Shown: piece by piece, positions 1 through 11,615 of the stretch
Layout: the number at the start of each line of letters is the position of its first letter
How positions within the stretch are numbered: the stretch's first letter is position 1
Assembly (NCBI GenBank): GCA_016165875.1
Contig: JABBOT010000001.1
Span: 16,196,876 to 16,260,875 of the forward strand
Source: Acanthopleura granulata
Taxonomy: Eukaryota; Mollusca; Polyplacophora; Chitonida; Chitonidae
Reading direction: 5' to 3'
DNA: 64,000 nucleotides
The notes under the pieces: model-generated
Told to the model about the DNA's origin: nothing
Databases searched by the model: none
Seen by the model: the letters and a program-made list of their open reading frames with translations, nothing else
Translations under genes and position numbers: made by a program

Positions 1-614
1 GGTAAAGGGCCTGGCAACTGGCTGCCATGTGTTTTCACTGTGACATAACGGTCATAATAACGGTCTTTAATCGTTTTCAGTCTGAAAGTGCACTGAGCCT
101 AAGGCAGAGCAGGTGCGCTGTGCTACATTTTCTAAGGCCTAAAATTGTTAAACGTCAGTTTAATAGCGGCAATGATTTTGTCCTCTTGTAGTTAAATGTT
201 CTGACCAATTAACAGCCGAGAGAAATATTGCTACCACCCTCAGCATGGCATAAGATCGGCCAAAAAATATCAGCATATGACGTGTCAATTCCAGGCGGTG
301 ACGCTCCCCAGGTGACTCTCCACGTCATAAAAATGCATTGTGATACAGGTGTTAATTGTTTAAATCTCGGTAACCATTCAGTATATTTTTACATGCATAG
401 TGTCTTTCTATGATCTTTTATTACTTCGCACAACTGCGTGTCTTTTGTTTTGAAGTTCAGCTTCTATAGGTTTCCTGATAATAGAAATGTGGCCCTAATT
501 TTGACACTTTCAGAACAAGCTTTAATTGTCCTTACAACAGCCGGTCCGACACGGATGGCCATTGGGATCCTTAATCAGTGCGGCTTTAATTTAAGATGTT
601 TATTGGCACGTGAC
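1..614. other. Nothing recognised
   Basis: Short open frames only, none with coding-like codon use or splice context. Confidence 0.5.
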
Positions 615-940
615 GAGTTGCAGTGGTTTACTCTGGGCTGAGGTTTATCGCGAACCTGGCCAAGTGCTGTGGGTTACCCTGGGCTGGGGATTATCGGATA
701 TCTGACCAAGTGCAATGGTTTACTCGGTGGTGGAGTTTATAGGGTACCTGGCCAAGTGCAGTGATTTACTCGGGGGTAGGGTTTATCGGGTACCCGGCCA
801 AGGCAGTGGTTTACCCTGGGCTGAGGTTTATCGTATATCTGACCAGCACAGTGGTTCACTCTGGACTGAGGTTTATCGGCTACCTGGCCAAGTATAGTTG
901 TTAACGGGCACCAGGCCAAGTTCAGTGGTTTACTTCGGAC
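615..940. repeat. Minisatellite, 46-bp unit
   Basis: Seven units; 'caag' anchors at 661, 707, 753, 799, 844, 889 and 917 (last unit truncated). Alternating variants (…tatctgacc / …tacctggcc) suggest a 92-bp higher-order period in part. Confidence 0.85.
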
Positions 941-1059
941 TCTCAGATTCCTTCTGCCTATGGAATTTGCCGCCCTATACAGTGTTTCTTTTAATTTGTC
1001 GCCTGTATTCAGCTCCCTGTAAAATCACTTATAGGCACTATCAAAATTGCCTTTAGTTC

Positions 1060-1288
1060 ACAAGTCACACTACAAGCTGTACAGAATTATATGTTGAGTA
1101 CACGTGACACTACAAGCTCTACAGAATCATATGTTGAGTACACGTGACACTACAAGCTGTACAAAATCATATGATGAATACACGTGACACTACAAGTTCT
1201 ACAGAATCATGTGATGAGTACAAGCTGTACAAAAATCATATGATGAATACACGTGACACTACAAGCTCTACAGAGTCATATGCTAAAT
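1060..1288. repeat. Minisatellite, 40-bp unit
   Basis: cacgtgacactacaagctgt starts at 1101, 1141, 1181 and 1250; one unit has lost its first part. Confidence 0.85.
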
Positions 1289-2084
1289 ATGCTATAATTG
1301 GAAGGGAAACGCAGCAAGAACACTTTTTCTAGTTCATAATCGTAAACTCCTTTTAGCAGCTGGGAAATACAGGGATTCGCTAGAAATGTTGCTATGCTAA
1401 GCCTGCCACGAAATTCCATCGTTGTCTTTGTATATGCAAAGCAGCTCGGCCTTCAAACAAAATCCCTGTATATTTACAGATATCGTGTAGGCTTATTGTA
1501 TTTAAACATGTACTAAATGTTTTGATGTCCAAACTATCTGGCCTGTTTGGTATGAAAACTGTTTACCATGGCTTGTTTAACTATACACTTTGCGAACAGT
1601 AATGGTATGAAGAAGTCTTGTGACTTTCAGTTCAAGACAGACAAAATGTTGTAGCCAGCATAATTATATCTGTGTGCACCTGTTTAACTATGCTATACTA
1701 AAAAAATTACAATCTATACCATTAGGATGTGGGTGAAGGAAGCTGGAAAATCATTACATCTAATTTTGTTGTTTTTTTTAAATTATGTCATATAATGACA
1801 CGTGATGGAATTATAAATTCTTGAAATGTTTGCATAACCAGTTATATTTCCTCATTTATTAATTTGAGGCCCCACCCTGCAATTCTCATCACAGTCATAA
1901 TTATTATGACTGCGACCTGAAGTCAAGAGATACCTGGCAAAGACTGGAGGTTTATTCAGAGCATTGCGGTTCTCTCCACCTATAAATCTGAAAAATCATG
2001 AATACGTCGTTAAACATCCAAAAAGAAACTCCATTTGGAATGATGTCTTGCTCCAGATTAGTTCCCTTATATGACCCCAACCAG

Positions 2085-2457
2085 GTTTACAGCTGGTGGA
2101 AACCGGACAGATTCCTGCAACTGGATAGAGGACATATCCCGGAGGAAACTGGACTATGGCCAGGTCCCAGAGGAAACTGTACAGCGTACAGAATATCGAA
2201 CAGGGGATAGGTCACAGAGGAAACCGGTCAATGGACGAAACCCAAGCGAAACTTTACAGAGAAAACCGCATAGAGTACATATCACAGAGGGCAGAGGACA
2301 GATCTTGAAGGAAACTGGACAGTCGCCTGACCACGGAAGCAAATGGACAATGAAAAGATCCAAGAGAAAAAGCAATCAGGGGAGAAATCTCGAAGGAAAC
2401 CGTACAGATAACAGATACCGGAGGCAACGGCACAGAGGACAGATCTCGGAGGAGTGA
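2085..2457. repeat. Degenerate purine-rich minisatellite
   Basis: Many diverged copies of a ~25-30-bp unit like gaggacagatctcggaggaaac. It leaves a 128-codon frame open by chance. Confidence 0.5.
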
Positions 2458-2794
2458 GGGATCCGTCATGTAAGGTTCCATTCCCACTGGTCGCAAGTAA
2501 TACTGGTCCTTGAGCTCCTTCAGTAAGAGCATTTGAATCAACAAGACTAATTACTCATGAACACTATAAAGGTTGGTATTTCAAGCGTATTTCTCAAGCA
2601 CTTGCATCAAAACTTGTGGTTATATTTTTCTTTCGAAAACCCAATCATTCCCTGGAAGAAAGCATGGAATAACGAGAGCAAGAAAGTAAATAAGTGATTT
2701 ATTTTAGATTAGCTCCTTATTAAAAACTTATATGCTCATTATGCGTTTAAAAGAATTAAAATATAACCAAAATGCTTTCTTCGCTAAAAAAACT

Positions 2795-3049
2795 TTATTT
2801 CACCAATTCAAAGCAGCAGAGATCAGTTGTGTGTATCTTGAAACTGCTGTAACAGTGTATATACGATAACAGAACGCCATTTCTGCGCCTGAAGACAAAG
2901 TGGATTGAGTCGGAATCTACTAAACCATCTTCTTCAATTACTTCACACTGGTCAATATATAATAAAATCCCTTGGGATTGCAGAGCAATATTTCTATATC
3001 CAAGCAGAACATGGAAACAGATTGCTGGATCCAGGGATAATCTGATCAA
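2795..3049 (-). CDS. Unidentified terminal exon (85 codons)
   Basis: On the minus strand a ccatttcttctgag acceptor (AG at 3051-3050) opens a coding-looking frame: LIRLSLDPAICFHVLLGYRN, then DQCEVIEEDGLVDSDSIHFV, ending CCFELVK and TAA. There is no ATG in frame, so this is an exon, not a gene. The stop codon is part of a polyadenylation hexamer (GTGAAATAAAG). Upstream exons may be those at 4680-5210 or 6556-6723 on the same strand, but I cannot join them. Family not recognised. Confidence 0.4.
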   Translation of the reverse strand: MIRLSLDPAICFHVLLGYRNIALQSQGILLYIDQCEVIEEDGLVDSDSIHFVFRRRNGVLLSYIHCYSSFKIHTTDLCCFELVK

Positions 3050-3412
3050 CTCAGAAGAAATGGAATTTATCTGTTAACATGGTTGGGATGGCTTAAAGAG
3101 TTGAAGTAGTCGCCGAAGACGGCATGTTTCTGCCGATTTCAGCGAATATAGCACATCAATCACAACCATGACATTCTATGTTATCCACTAGTCTCAGAAA
3201 ATACCCCTTAATGACAGGCCCTGTTATTTGTCCGCTCCTCTGTACTTCCTGCATCTATTTCCTTCTCACACAATTTACTTAATGGAAGTGGTCGTTCCGC
3301 GATGTTCAGTGACGACCAATGCCACGACAGTGTCTACCCGTGGGCAGTGACGGTATACGCGGTCGAGTGGATGGTGGAACGACCGGTTGACCACTCCTCC
3401 TCCCTCTCCCCC

Positions 3413-3435
3413 AACACACACACACACACACACAC
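3413..3435. repeat. (CA)n microsatellite
   Basis: About eleven CA repeats. Confidence 0.9.
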
Positions 3436-3844
3436 AGAGTTACCGGACCTGTCGATCACACTCTGTGCGCGTCCAGCTTTAATTCTTCTCATGCCCGTAC
3501 TGCGTGCTGACCGATTTATCGGTCAAGCCTGGAATTGTCCTTACCATTTTCGTGAATAGATTAAATTTGCACACACGACGCTCCTTACCCATCCATTATG
3601 GTGAATTTTAGAATACTTACAGTTTTGAGAAGCGTGGCCGTAAAATACATTTGGATAAAGCCCAAGGCTGATGGGAAAAGGGTAAATCTGAAATTCATCA
3701 CGTGTAGTAAGTTTGTACGGAAATAGACTATAGGTTCCCCTTGGCTCCCCAGTTTCTAGTTTTGCTCACAAAACGTTATCGCAAGGCGAGAAAGAGCAAC
3801 AGACTAAATTCTATATGGGTTCGAATTCTTTAAGTGGGCAAGGT

Positions 3845-4137
3845 TATTATTTATTTATTTATTTATCTGTTTGTTTATTTGTTCATTTGATTGGTGTTTT
3901 AAGCCGTCCCCAAGAATATTTCACTTATACGACGGCGGCCAGCATTATGGTGGGAGGAAACCGGACACAGCCCGGGGAAACCCACGACCATCTGTAGGTT
4001 GCTGGCGGACCTTCCCACGTATGGCCGGTAAAGCAGCCAGCATGAGCTGGGCTTGAACTGACAGCCACCGAACTGTGGGAGGCTTCCGGATCATTACCCT
4101 GCGCTAGCGCTCTAACCAATTAAGCCATGAAGGCCAC
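3845..4137 (-). mobile_element. tRNA-derived SINE, near full length
   Basis: On the minus strand it starts GGCCTTCATGGCTTAATTGG (A box) and has a B box ggcttgaactgacag on the + strand (TCAAGCCC on the minus). The body has the conserved ccttcccacgtatggccgg and aaccggacacagcccgggga blocks (+ strand), and it ends with TTGATTGGTGTTTTA...(TTTA)n. Best-preserved copy in the window. Confidence 0.8.
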
Positions 4138-4139
4138 TT

Positions 4140-4300
4140 TATCTGATTTGTGTTTTACGTCGTGTTCAAAATATGGGATGATGTCATTATGGTGGGAGGA
4201 AACTGGACAAAGCATACGGGAAACGCCCGACCATTCGTGGGATTTTGCTTCACTTCACCTTGTGCTTGTTGGGTGTGTTGTTTAGCCCACTTCAAACTCC
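4140..4300 (-). mobile_element. Degenerate partial SINE
   Basis: tgtgttttacgtcgtgttca and tattatggtgggaggaaac-type blocks in the same order as in the adjacent copy at 3845-4137; head missing. Confidence 0.5.
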
Positions 4301-4681
4301 AACCGTCTGTACATAAGTGCAGCCTCCTCGACCGTGACAATATATATATATATGGTTTTGAAAATCAATCAAATACGTAAGAGAGAACGGGGCAAAAATG
4401 TAACAATCAATTGAAATAGCTTCAATCACTCTTCAAACCTCATTTCAACGCAACAGAGTAAATATTTAGACACACATGTAGAAAAGACCATTGAATCTGA
4501 GCAACTGAATTTTAACGGCTTTAGGTTTTGGAAGGGATGGGGGGGGGGGTGATACCTACATCAAACCTGAGGCAGTCATTATAGGTTAATGCCGCAACCA
4601 AAAGGTAACCAAGAACGCTGTTACACGTCCAGTTGCTCAGAAACAGTCGTCTTTTCTACTTTGCATTGGAATGAAAGTGAA

Positions 4682-5209
4682 TCATGTGCAAATTGTGCCA
4701 ATGAAAATGTTGGAACTAGAGTGTATGACTGTAAAAACGCGATTACCACTCTTCGATTCACGTAAATATTTGGGATCCGTTTGGGGAGCGTAATTTACAT
4801 GGCCACAAGTACTGTAGGTATTACGTCTCCATGGCTGTTGCCAGGTCTGATGTAACTTCACGGCACCATTCTCCACAAAGAAGTTGGCCGTTATGTATAG
4901 CCGTGTTGACCACCTGGAGTATATGCTTGTAATTGCTACATGGCAGACACCTTGAGGTGTACGCATGAAATCTCACCTTGGCAATGTGACTTAGCACCTT
5001 TAAAGTCAGATTATGTTCTCCCATATCATGTTTGTCATATAAGTGAATTCCGAATGCCAAAAAATAGTGTCACAAAACTGATGAGCTGCTGATTGGAGCT
5101 GCATAGTTTGGAAAAGACGTGGCCCGAGAACGTCAGATGAGCGGTAATGTCGCCGTGTTTCGCGATCTTCAAGTGCTTTCTTAAGCGGCACAAGAACACG
5201 AATGATCAC
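4682..5209 (-). pseudogene. Coding-like minus-strand region in two or more frames
   Basis: Three open minus-strand stretches overlap: 5209-5006 (VIIRVLVPLKKALEDRETRR), about 5080-4821 (FGIHLYDKHDMGEHNLTLKV, then LSHIAK with a gtgaga donor candidate) and 4966-4682 (CHVAITSIYSRWSTRLYITA). Codon use resembles coding sequence in each. It may be a frameshifted pseudogene or several small exons of the gene ending at 2795. Family not recognised. Confidence 0.3.
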
Positions 5210-5753
5210 AGAATTCTCCCAGGCATCTCACATCACGCGTACGATTTTAATTTAGCCCATCACAATGCTCTCTTAGGCTTCCAGTTCATGACTTGGTGAA
5301 AAGCATCAACAAAGATGAGGAATTTCACCAGATAATAAATGCAGTGCGAAGTTATGGCTATGTCTTTCCCTTCTCACTGTAGGGAATGAATGACCGAATA
5401 CAGCTTTAGGTCATGGCAGCAGTTTTTCCCTACAGTTCTCAGTATGATGCTTAGACATGACATCTCATCCGGTTACTTTATACCGCTCACACTCCTATCG
5501 CATACACGTATTTCATAAAATTGACAACGCTGCTTCATTTTTTATAATAATTATTTCTATGATAAATTTCATTACTCATTTAATCACATTTATATCAGGT
5601 AATTTTAAAACTGAAATATAACGTGAGTAATGACTCACAATGTCCGAATTTTATCTCCATAATTCCATCACTTGACGTGTCTTGTGTGGGTTGCTGTTAT
5701 AAACGTTTCCAATGCAAGGAATTTAATGTTCGTTGTTGAAACCATTTTTAGCT

Positions 5754-5950
5754 GTACACTAGAACATGTCTTTCTTATGGATATGCCAATGGCATTCGGA
5801 ATTCTTATGGATATGGACGTTTCGATGTAGATACTAACATCGTTATCAAGTGATGATATCACTTGATAACGATGTTAGTATCTACATCGAAACGTCGTGG
5901 TAATAAACCAAGAAGTTGCATATCCATAAGAAAGACATGTTCTAGTGTAC
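5754..5950. repeat. Large palindrome / foldback element
   Basis: Inner arms 5816-5854 and 5858-5896 are a perfect 39-bp inverted repeat with a 3-nt spacer. Outer arms 5754-5786 and 5918-5950 are a perfect 33-bp inverted repeat (gtacactagaacatgtcttt...). Only short unpaired segments separate inner and outer arms. Part of the outer arm (cttatggatatg) is repeated directly at 5803. No coding sequence inside. Confidence 0.85.
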
Positions 5951-6555
5951 TTCCATCCCAACTTCTAAATGCCACTTAAACAAGTCATTTTTAGCTGAAC
6001 TAACGACTGTCTTTTCTGTATTTCAATCCTTACTTGCCATCAAATTGATTAATTATTTCTAAGTTCGCACATGTACTGTTCTTGGAGTAAAAACACTTGG
6101 ACTGGTAGCCTGGTATTCAACAGCATAATGTCAGAAGGAACGTGGTTTAATAGATAAGAGAAGAAACCGACTTCTCACAAATATCGAGGATCGTGGTCAG
6201 CTATAATCACTGAACTCCGTGTACATGTGTCATCAGACCTCTCTTGCGCAAAACCTACGTCAAAATCTCTCTTATAGTATCAGCAAAACAAATTTTATAA
6301 TGCATGTTTTCTTACAATTATCTTATTGTTTTAGATTTTGTTAATTTTTTTTAAAATCTTTTTTGACTTTACGCCATATAGATACTGATCTTAATAACGG
6401 CACTTAAAATGATTCGGAATTTAACATATAAATATATTGATTGTGATTTTGGTACCTGGAGAAAGGCAGTATCGGTAGAGGTGTATAGTCCTTGTCAACT
6501 GTCGTATCACCACGTATCACCGAATCTATACCAGAAATATAACTCTCACACCTGA

Positions 6556-6723
6556 TCGCGTGAGCTGGACAATCAGTGCCTGTACTGGTCTATGTTGGGC
6601 TTCTCTTTCATGAATCTCAGAAACCGTGTGATCTTGAACCAAGGGTTGATCATTGATGTAAGCCTGTATACTGATTTCTACTCCCACAAGTTTTGACTGC
6701 TGAGGGCTGTCAGGGGGCGGCAT
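6556..6723 (-). CDS. Unidentified first exon (ATG at 6723)
   Basis: MPPPDSPQQSKLVGVEISIQ, then AYINDQPLVQDHTVSEIHER, ending LTRSG at a TCAG/gtgtgag donor candidate; unspliced, the frame ends at TAG 6526. An in-frame TAA lies upstream of the ATG. Codon use looks coding. Possibly the start of a minus-strand gene continuing towards 2795. Confidence 0.35.
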
Positions 6724-9264
6724 ATGGTACAGTTATACTAATCACTGACTGGAACCGACTGTACTTGGAGTGTAACCTATATATAAACTGCGGCAGTTAA
6801 GGAGACAAATAGCTAAAAGCAAACACTTGTTAGATTTACGCAGGACGTGAAGACGGCAAGATTGATCTGTATGAACGATACCCTACCAAAACGATTATTG
6901 TCGGTGGATGCATGACTTGTTGAGGCAAAACAGGTGGCTCATTAACATATGGCACTGCTTGGATACACACTCGAGATTTCTACCGCATAAAGACCTACAC
7001 ATAGCGGTTCTGTAGGCTAGACGGTGGAGCTTCAAGGCTGAAAACACCTACAACTGTTAAGTAACAGTCGCTCTGGTTCACGTTCCAGTTATTCTAATTT
7101 ATAATTTAGGCCTCGCAGGTGAATTTGAAAGCTTTTTCTCCATGAGAGGACATGCAATGTCTGGATACACTAAATGTGTTGTAAGGCGGACCTAATTGTT
7201 ATGATTTAAATGGTATTATTTCTATAAATGTGATAAATTTGTCCTTTATCTGATCTGTTACAAGTATGGAATACCTTGATAAACAGTGAAATCACCACGC
7301 AGTATGGGTCCAACCATGAATGTAAAATGGAATTCTTGAAAAGAATGGGGTATAGACGAAGGGACATAACTCTGTTGTTGTACCGCTAAGGGCAGTTCTC
7401 AAACTAGTTTATAGTTCATACCCTTTACGAAATTGAATAGCTTTCATGGGTTTGTAAAAAAATTCCTCGAAAAGACATCATGTTTAAATACCAGTGTCTG
7501 AGCAGACCTCAACCAGTGGCGAGGAAATTCCAGATTCAACTAATCAAGCTCTCAGCGGTAATGGTAATATGGGCTAAAAATTCGGTGTAAGACATTCTCT
7601 ATTTCTACTGGGGACTAATGATGGGGTATTTCTTTTCCATTTATATTTTTCGAAAATAAAATTGTCTTCGCGAATTATGCTTATCCTACTATACAAGCTG
7701 GTGAGTAGGTTGTCTTAAAGATGAAAGCATAACTGAATATTAAATCAGGAATGAAGCTCTAGCATTCAGCTGAGGAAGAATATAATTGTACGCATGAACT
7801 CAGCTATGAGCAGCCTTGGAACAATCAAAAGAATGTCTTCGTCTTGCCTAAAATGCACAGTGCACCGGTCTCCTCTACGACGAAATTAAATAAAATAAAA
7901 TAAAGAAAAAAAGGCTTAATAATATAGCCACGGACGAGTAATTATGGCATCCGACCCGCCGAGGTTTGGAAAGTAAGTTGTAAAGTCATTCCTATACTAC
8001 CAGAACGGTGATGTAGATGTCGTTTAGAAAGCGGATTTCGAAAGTAACAGAATTATTGTTATTTGAGGACATTTCGTAAAGTGGGTGTTCCAATCACATA
8101 ACCCATTTTCAAAACAACCTGCAACACAAGTTCCCAAAGGAATGCGCAAAGAATAACATATATATATATAGTAAATTAAGCTGATAACAAGAGCAGTGGG
8201 CAGTTTTCAACGATGGAAGGAGAACAGTCGATTTTCTGGGCATGGAATCCAGTGTAAAATTCAAACTTGTCGTCTGCGACTCAGTTTCAGTTCAAATACA
8301 AGCGGCTATAACTATGCATAAAGCACAATCTTGATGTAATACCCAAGAGTTCCTATCCTCTGTCCCTGCCCCCGGGTTAAGCAAAATTAGGTCAACTATC
8401 TCAACTATGAAATATGAGTCTTAAACGATCTGTCGAAATTTACCAACTAGTGGATTATATCCATAACAAAATTTCCCAAACTGAGTATGGAGGCGCTTGA
8501 CGGGGTGTCCTTGACACATTAGCATGTTTAATTTAAAACTTGGGACATAGACTGAGATCATCATGTTTTACATGACGAGATTTGTATAGTCCTTAAGAAT
8601 CCCTTCTCATAGAGCGAAGTAGCGCTGTGTTAAGCGATGGTTTAAATACTGAGCCGTTGGCTTACAGACTAACATGCAGGGGTCCGTTTTTCAAACTGGG
8701 TGTAAGTTATGTGAAACGTAACAGTCATGGTAGTAAAGGTACACCCACTTTGTAAAACGGATAACTGTACGTTGCAAAACTGTGACAAACACCTTGTTAA
8801 GAACGTCTGTGCCTGGAGGATCATCATCAATAACACTTAAAAAATAAAGGTTAGCACCTGTAAAATGTCTCCTAAAGTTTCAGCTCATCGTTTATGCTGG
8901 CTAAAGCAGATTTATCTCTGAAGACATTAACTCGTCCCATGATAACGTTCGACCGCCCACACTCGCTTTGTCTCCGATAAAACCTACCCATAATATACAT
9001 ATACAATACACCAGGAGCCTGACGCTTGGATGATCTGGCACTATGTAACCTGTGTGGGAGGGGAAGTTTAATTGTTACGTATTTGGGCTGTGATCGAAAG
9101 TGTGCTCATTGTCACCGGGGGGAACCATCCGGAAACACATAGTTTAAATATCTTTTAAATCAATATATCACTTCATTCAGAATTGTTTTAACCATGCGTG
9201 TCTTTTCGAGTCATACTTAAATCTCAAATATTACTTGTAAAGGAAAGACACTAGCAATACAAAT
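6724..9264. other. Non-coding stretch
   Basis: No open frame above 60 codons and no repeat recognised except a short (TA)n near 8158. Confidence 0.55.
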
Positions 9265-9740
9265 ATGTATGTTAAAATAGGTGTACTGATATGCCTCCTG
9301 TCTGTTAACACGTTTTGTACTGACATACTGCCTACAGATATAGCACAAATAATTGACAGATATGCCCTCTATATGTTAATAGACATATTGTTGTGATATG
9401 TCATCGTTATGTTAACACAAATATTGCACTGATATGCTCCCTATCTGTTAACACACATATTATACTGATATGTCCCTATATGTTAATACATATATTGTAC
9501 TGATATTTCCCCCTATATGTTAACACAATTGTTAAAGAGATTTGCGCCTTACACGTTAACAATGGTATGCTCCTATACTCTTAACACAAACATCGTACCG
9601 GTACCAATATGCCCCTTTATGTCAATACAAATATTTCAGGGACCGATGTGCTGCTTTGTCTTAAGATATTCTTCACTTAAACGCCACCTGTATTTTAAAA
9701 CAGGTAGCACACACATATTCTCTCCTGCATGTTAAAGTGA
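9265..9740. repeat. Minisatellite, 36-bp unit
   Basis: 'gttaa' anchors at 9304, 9375, 9411, 9447, 9482, 9519 and 9555 give a 35-37-bp period; the unit is like tgttaacacaaatattgtac + tgatatgccccctata. It decays beyond 9600. Confidence 0.75.
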
Positions 9741-11452
9741 AAGACAGCGCATGTTTTAAGTTAAGTTGGCCGAAAAAGCTACACAATATTATGTTCATTT
9801 CGGTAAAGTATTTTTTAGCGGCCACTGCGACAGCGGAAATTGCCATTTGACCGTGCTCCATCAACTAGCATGAAACGCAGCCATTCTGTCTAGGCTGTGA
9901 CGGTACATTCTTGTCACCTGAGACTGTAGTAAGCTGCTATGGTTGTGTTTTTAACTCAAGTATATATGTTTAAAACATGAAATGATCTAGAAACTTACTA
10001 CCGCCACAACATAGTGGTCTGGAAATACTTTGCAATGTTGTTTACCCATGTACTTGTTATTAATAAAATATATAACATTAAAACAGTGTGCTATCCCTCT
10101 GTTATTACATATGACATTGACAGACAACTCAGAACATTTACGTCTTAGCTTATTAACAGCTGATACCTCTTGCTCTCTGATTGGTCAGCCCCTCATAAAA
10201 ACATGGGCGCCTACTGATCCCCAGTCAGCAGCACAATACTCTACACTTCAAACGAAGCTAATTCAGCAAGGAATTCATACAATTTCAAACAGGTTTTTAC
10301 AGTCCAGGCAGAATTTTATAATGGTTTTAATGAACATTGCCTCAGCCATGAGCAGTCTTTTACTTTAAGACAGGTGTTATACTGATATGCTACCTGTATA
10401 TTAGCATTGTATGGTCTTCGCTCAGATGGTAACGGCATTGTATATTTAGCGTACTAATACGGAGAAAGTGGATGTCGGTTATCGACCTCTGTGTCGATCA
10501 CAGGTATAGCTTTTGTTGTGGATCAAAAGAAGGCACCTGTGGCCAGGATTGTGGTCAACCCCACTTCACTCAGCTGTACATCATTGATTAACCGTGCTAG
10601 TTTACCGGGATTAGAGGCGCAGTCAGACAATGCTCATGGTTCATCATGAGTTCGACATGAAATGCTAAGTGGCATGTGAAATGTGGCCAGCACCATACTT
10701 AACACGACACCCATTAGAGGAATGAGTGACTTTTGTGCATCCGACCTGACTATAACAGCACTGGTCTATATATGTGGTCATCTACCAGTAAACGGGTGCC
10801 TTTTCTTTGTAACCAGTGACGATCGTGTTCAAGTGAAGCAGTCTAAAAAAAAGATAATTTATAATTCAAAGCACACAGGGTTGATTAAATTACCTTATCG
10901 TGAGGAAAAATACAATGAAAGTATATTACCCCTACGGAAAAGTTGGACACACGTGGAAAGAAACATTCAGTTTCTTTGAAAATACAATCATTTAAATATC
11001 TGACATGACATTCAGTGAATCTATTAAAAATAATTGTGGTGATAAATGAAAGATAAGATGATAGTACCGTGGTCATTCATTTACATAATGCAGTTCTGGA
11101 AAATATATTCTTACCGTAAAAGTGTAACCATACTAGAAATATGTTCTTGCAGTAGAAGTGTGGCCATACTGGAAATTCCAATCGATTGTTATTTGTGTCC
11201 TAATGTATATATCTTGACAGAGACACATAGTGAGAGTGAGCGAGAACAATGGGTACAGTGTAACCTCGCATGCAACAAATAATGCAGCTGTGACCAAACT
11301 CTATCGACAAATCCCCATACTGAAGTTGACACTCAGGTAGTATTGCCGTGAAACAGTTCAGTGATGTGTATTTGTGACACGCGCGGTTATGGCGAGATAG
11401 TCTCGCGGGGTTAAAACCATGTAACTTGGTGGTATCCACGAGCGGTTTTTTA
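9741..11452. other. Presumed 5' flank of the SLC16-like gene
   Basis: Short frames at 10030 and 10683 lack ATG or coding character. No promoter could be pinned down. Confidence 0.45.
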
Positions 11453-11615
11453 ATGGGTCTGTGTTGTCGTATGGAGAGGCAGAAGCATGGGGCACTCATT
11501 GTCATCGCCTCGGTCGTCGCCTACATTCCAGTGGCTGGCATCATCAATAGTTTTGGTGTGTTCGTGGAGAAACTAAACGTGGAGTTCTGTCCTTTTGACT
11601 GTCTACAGCTTTTAG
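11453..11615 (+). CDS. SLC16-like exon 1 (helix 1)
   Basis: ATG at 11453; a second in-frame ATG is at residue 7. It encodes the cytoplasmic start (MGLCCRMERQKHG), helix 1 (about residues 13-32) and SFGVFVEKL, typical of the end of helix 1 in this family. It ends at a tttag/gtaagaa donor, phase 1. Confidence 0.75.

Noticed and set aside
2071..2457. 128-codon plus-strand ORF rich in Arg, Gly and Glu
   Set aside because: It lies wholly in a degenerate minisatellite that lacks stops in this frame, and it overlaps an equally open minus frame.
3845..4137. Protein-coding frames in the SINE (e.g. GGRKPDTARGNPRPSVGCW)
   Set aside because: The same translation recurs at every SINE copy because of shared DNA, not selection on protein.
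10030..10368. 112-codon ORF
   Set aside because: No ATG at the start, no splice context, and composition like the surrounding AT-rich DNA.
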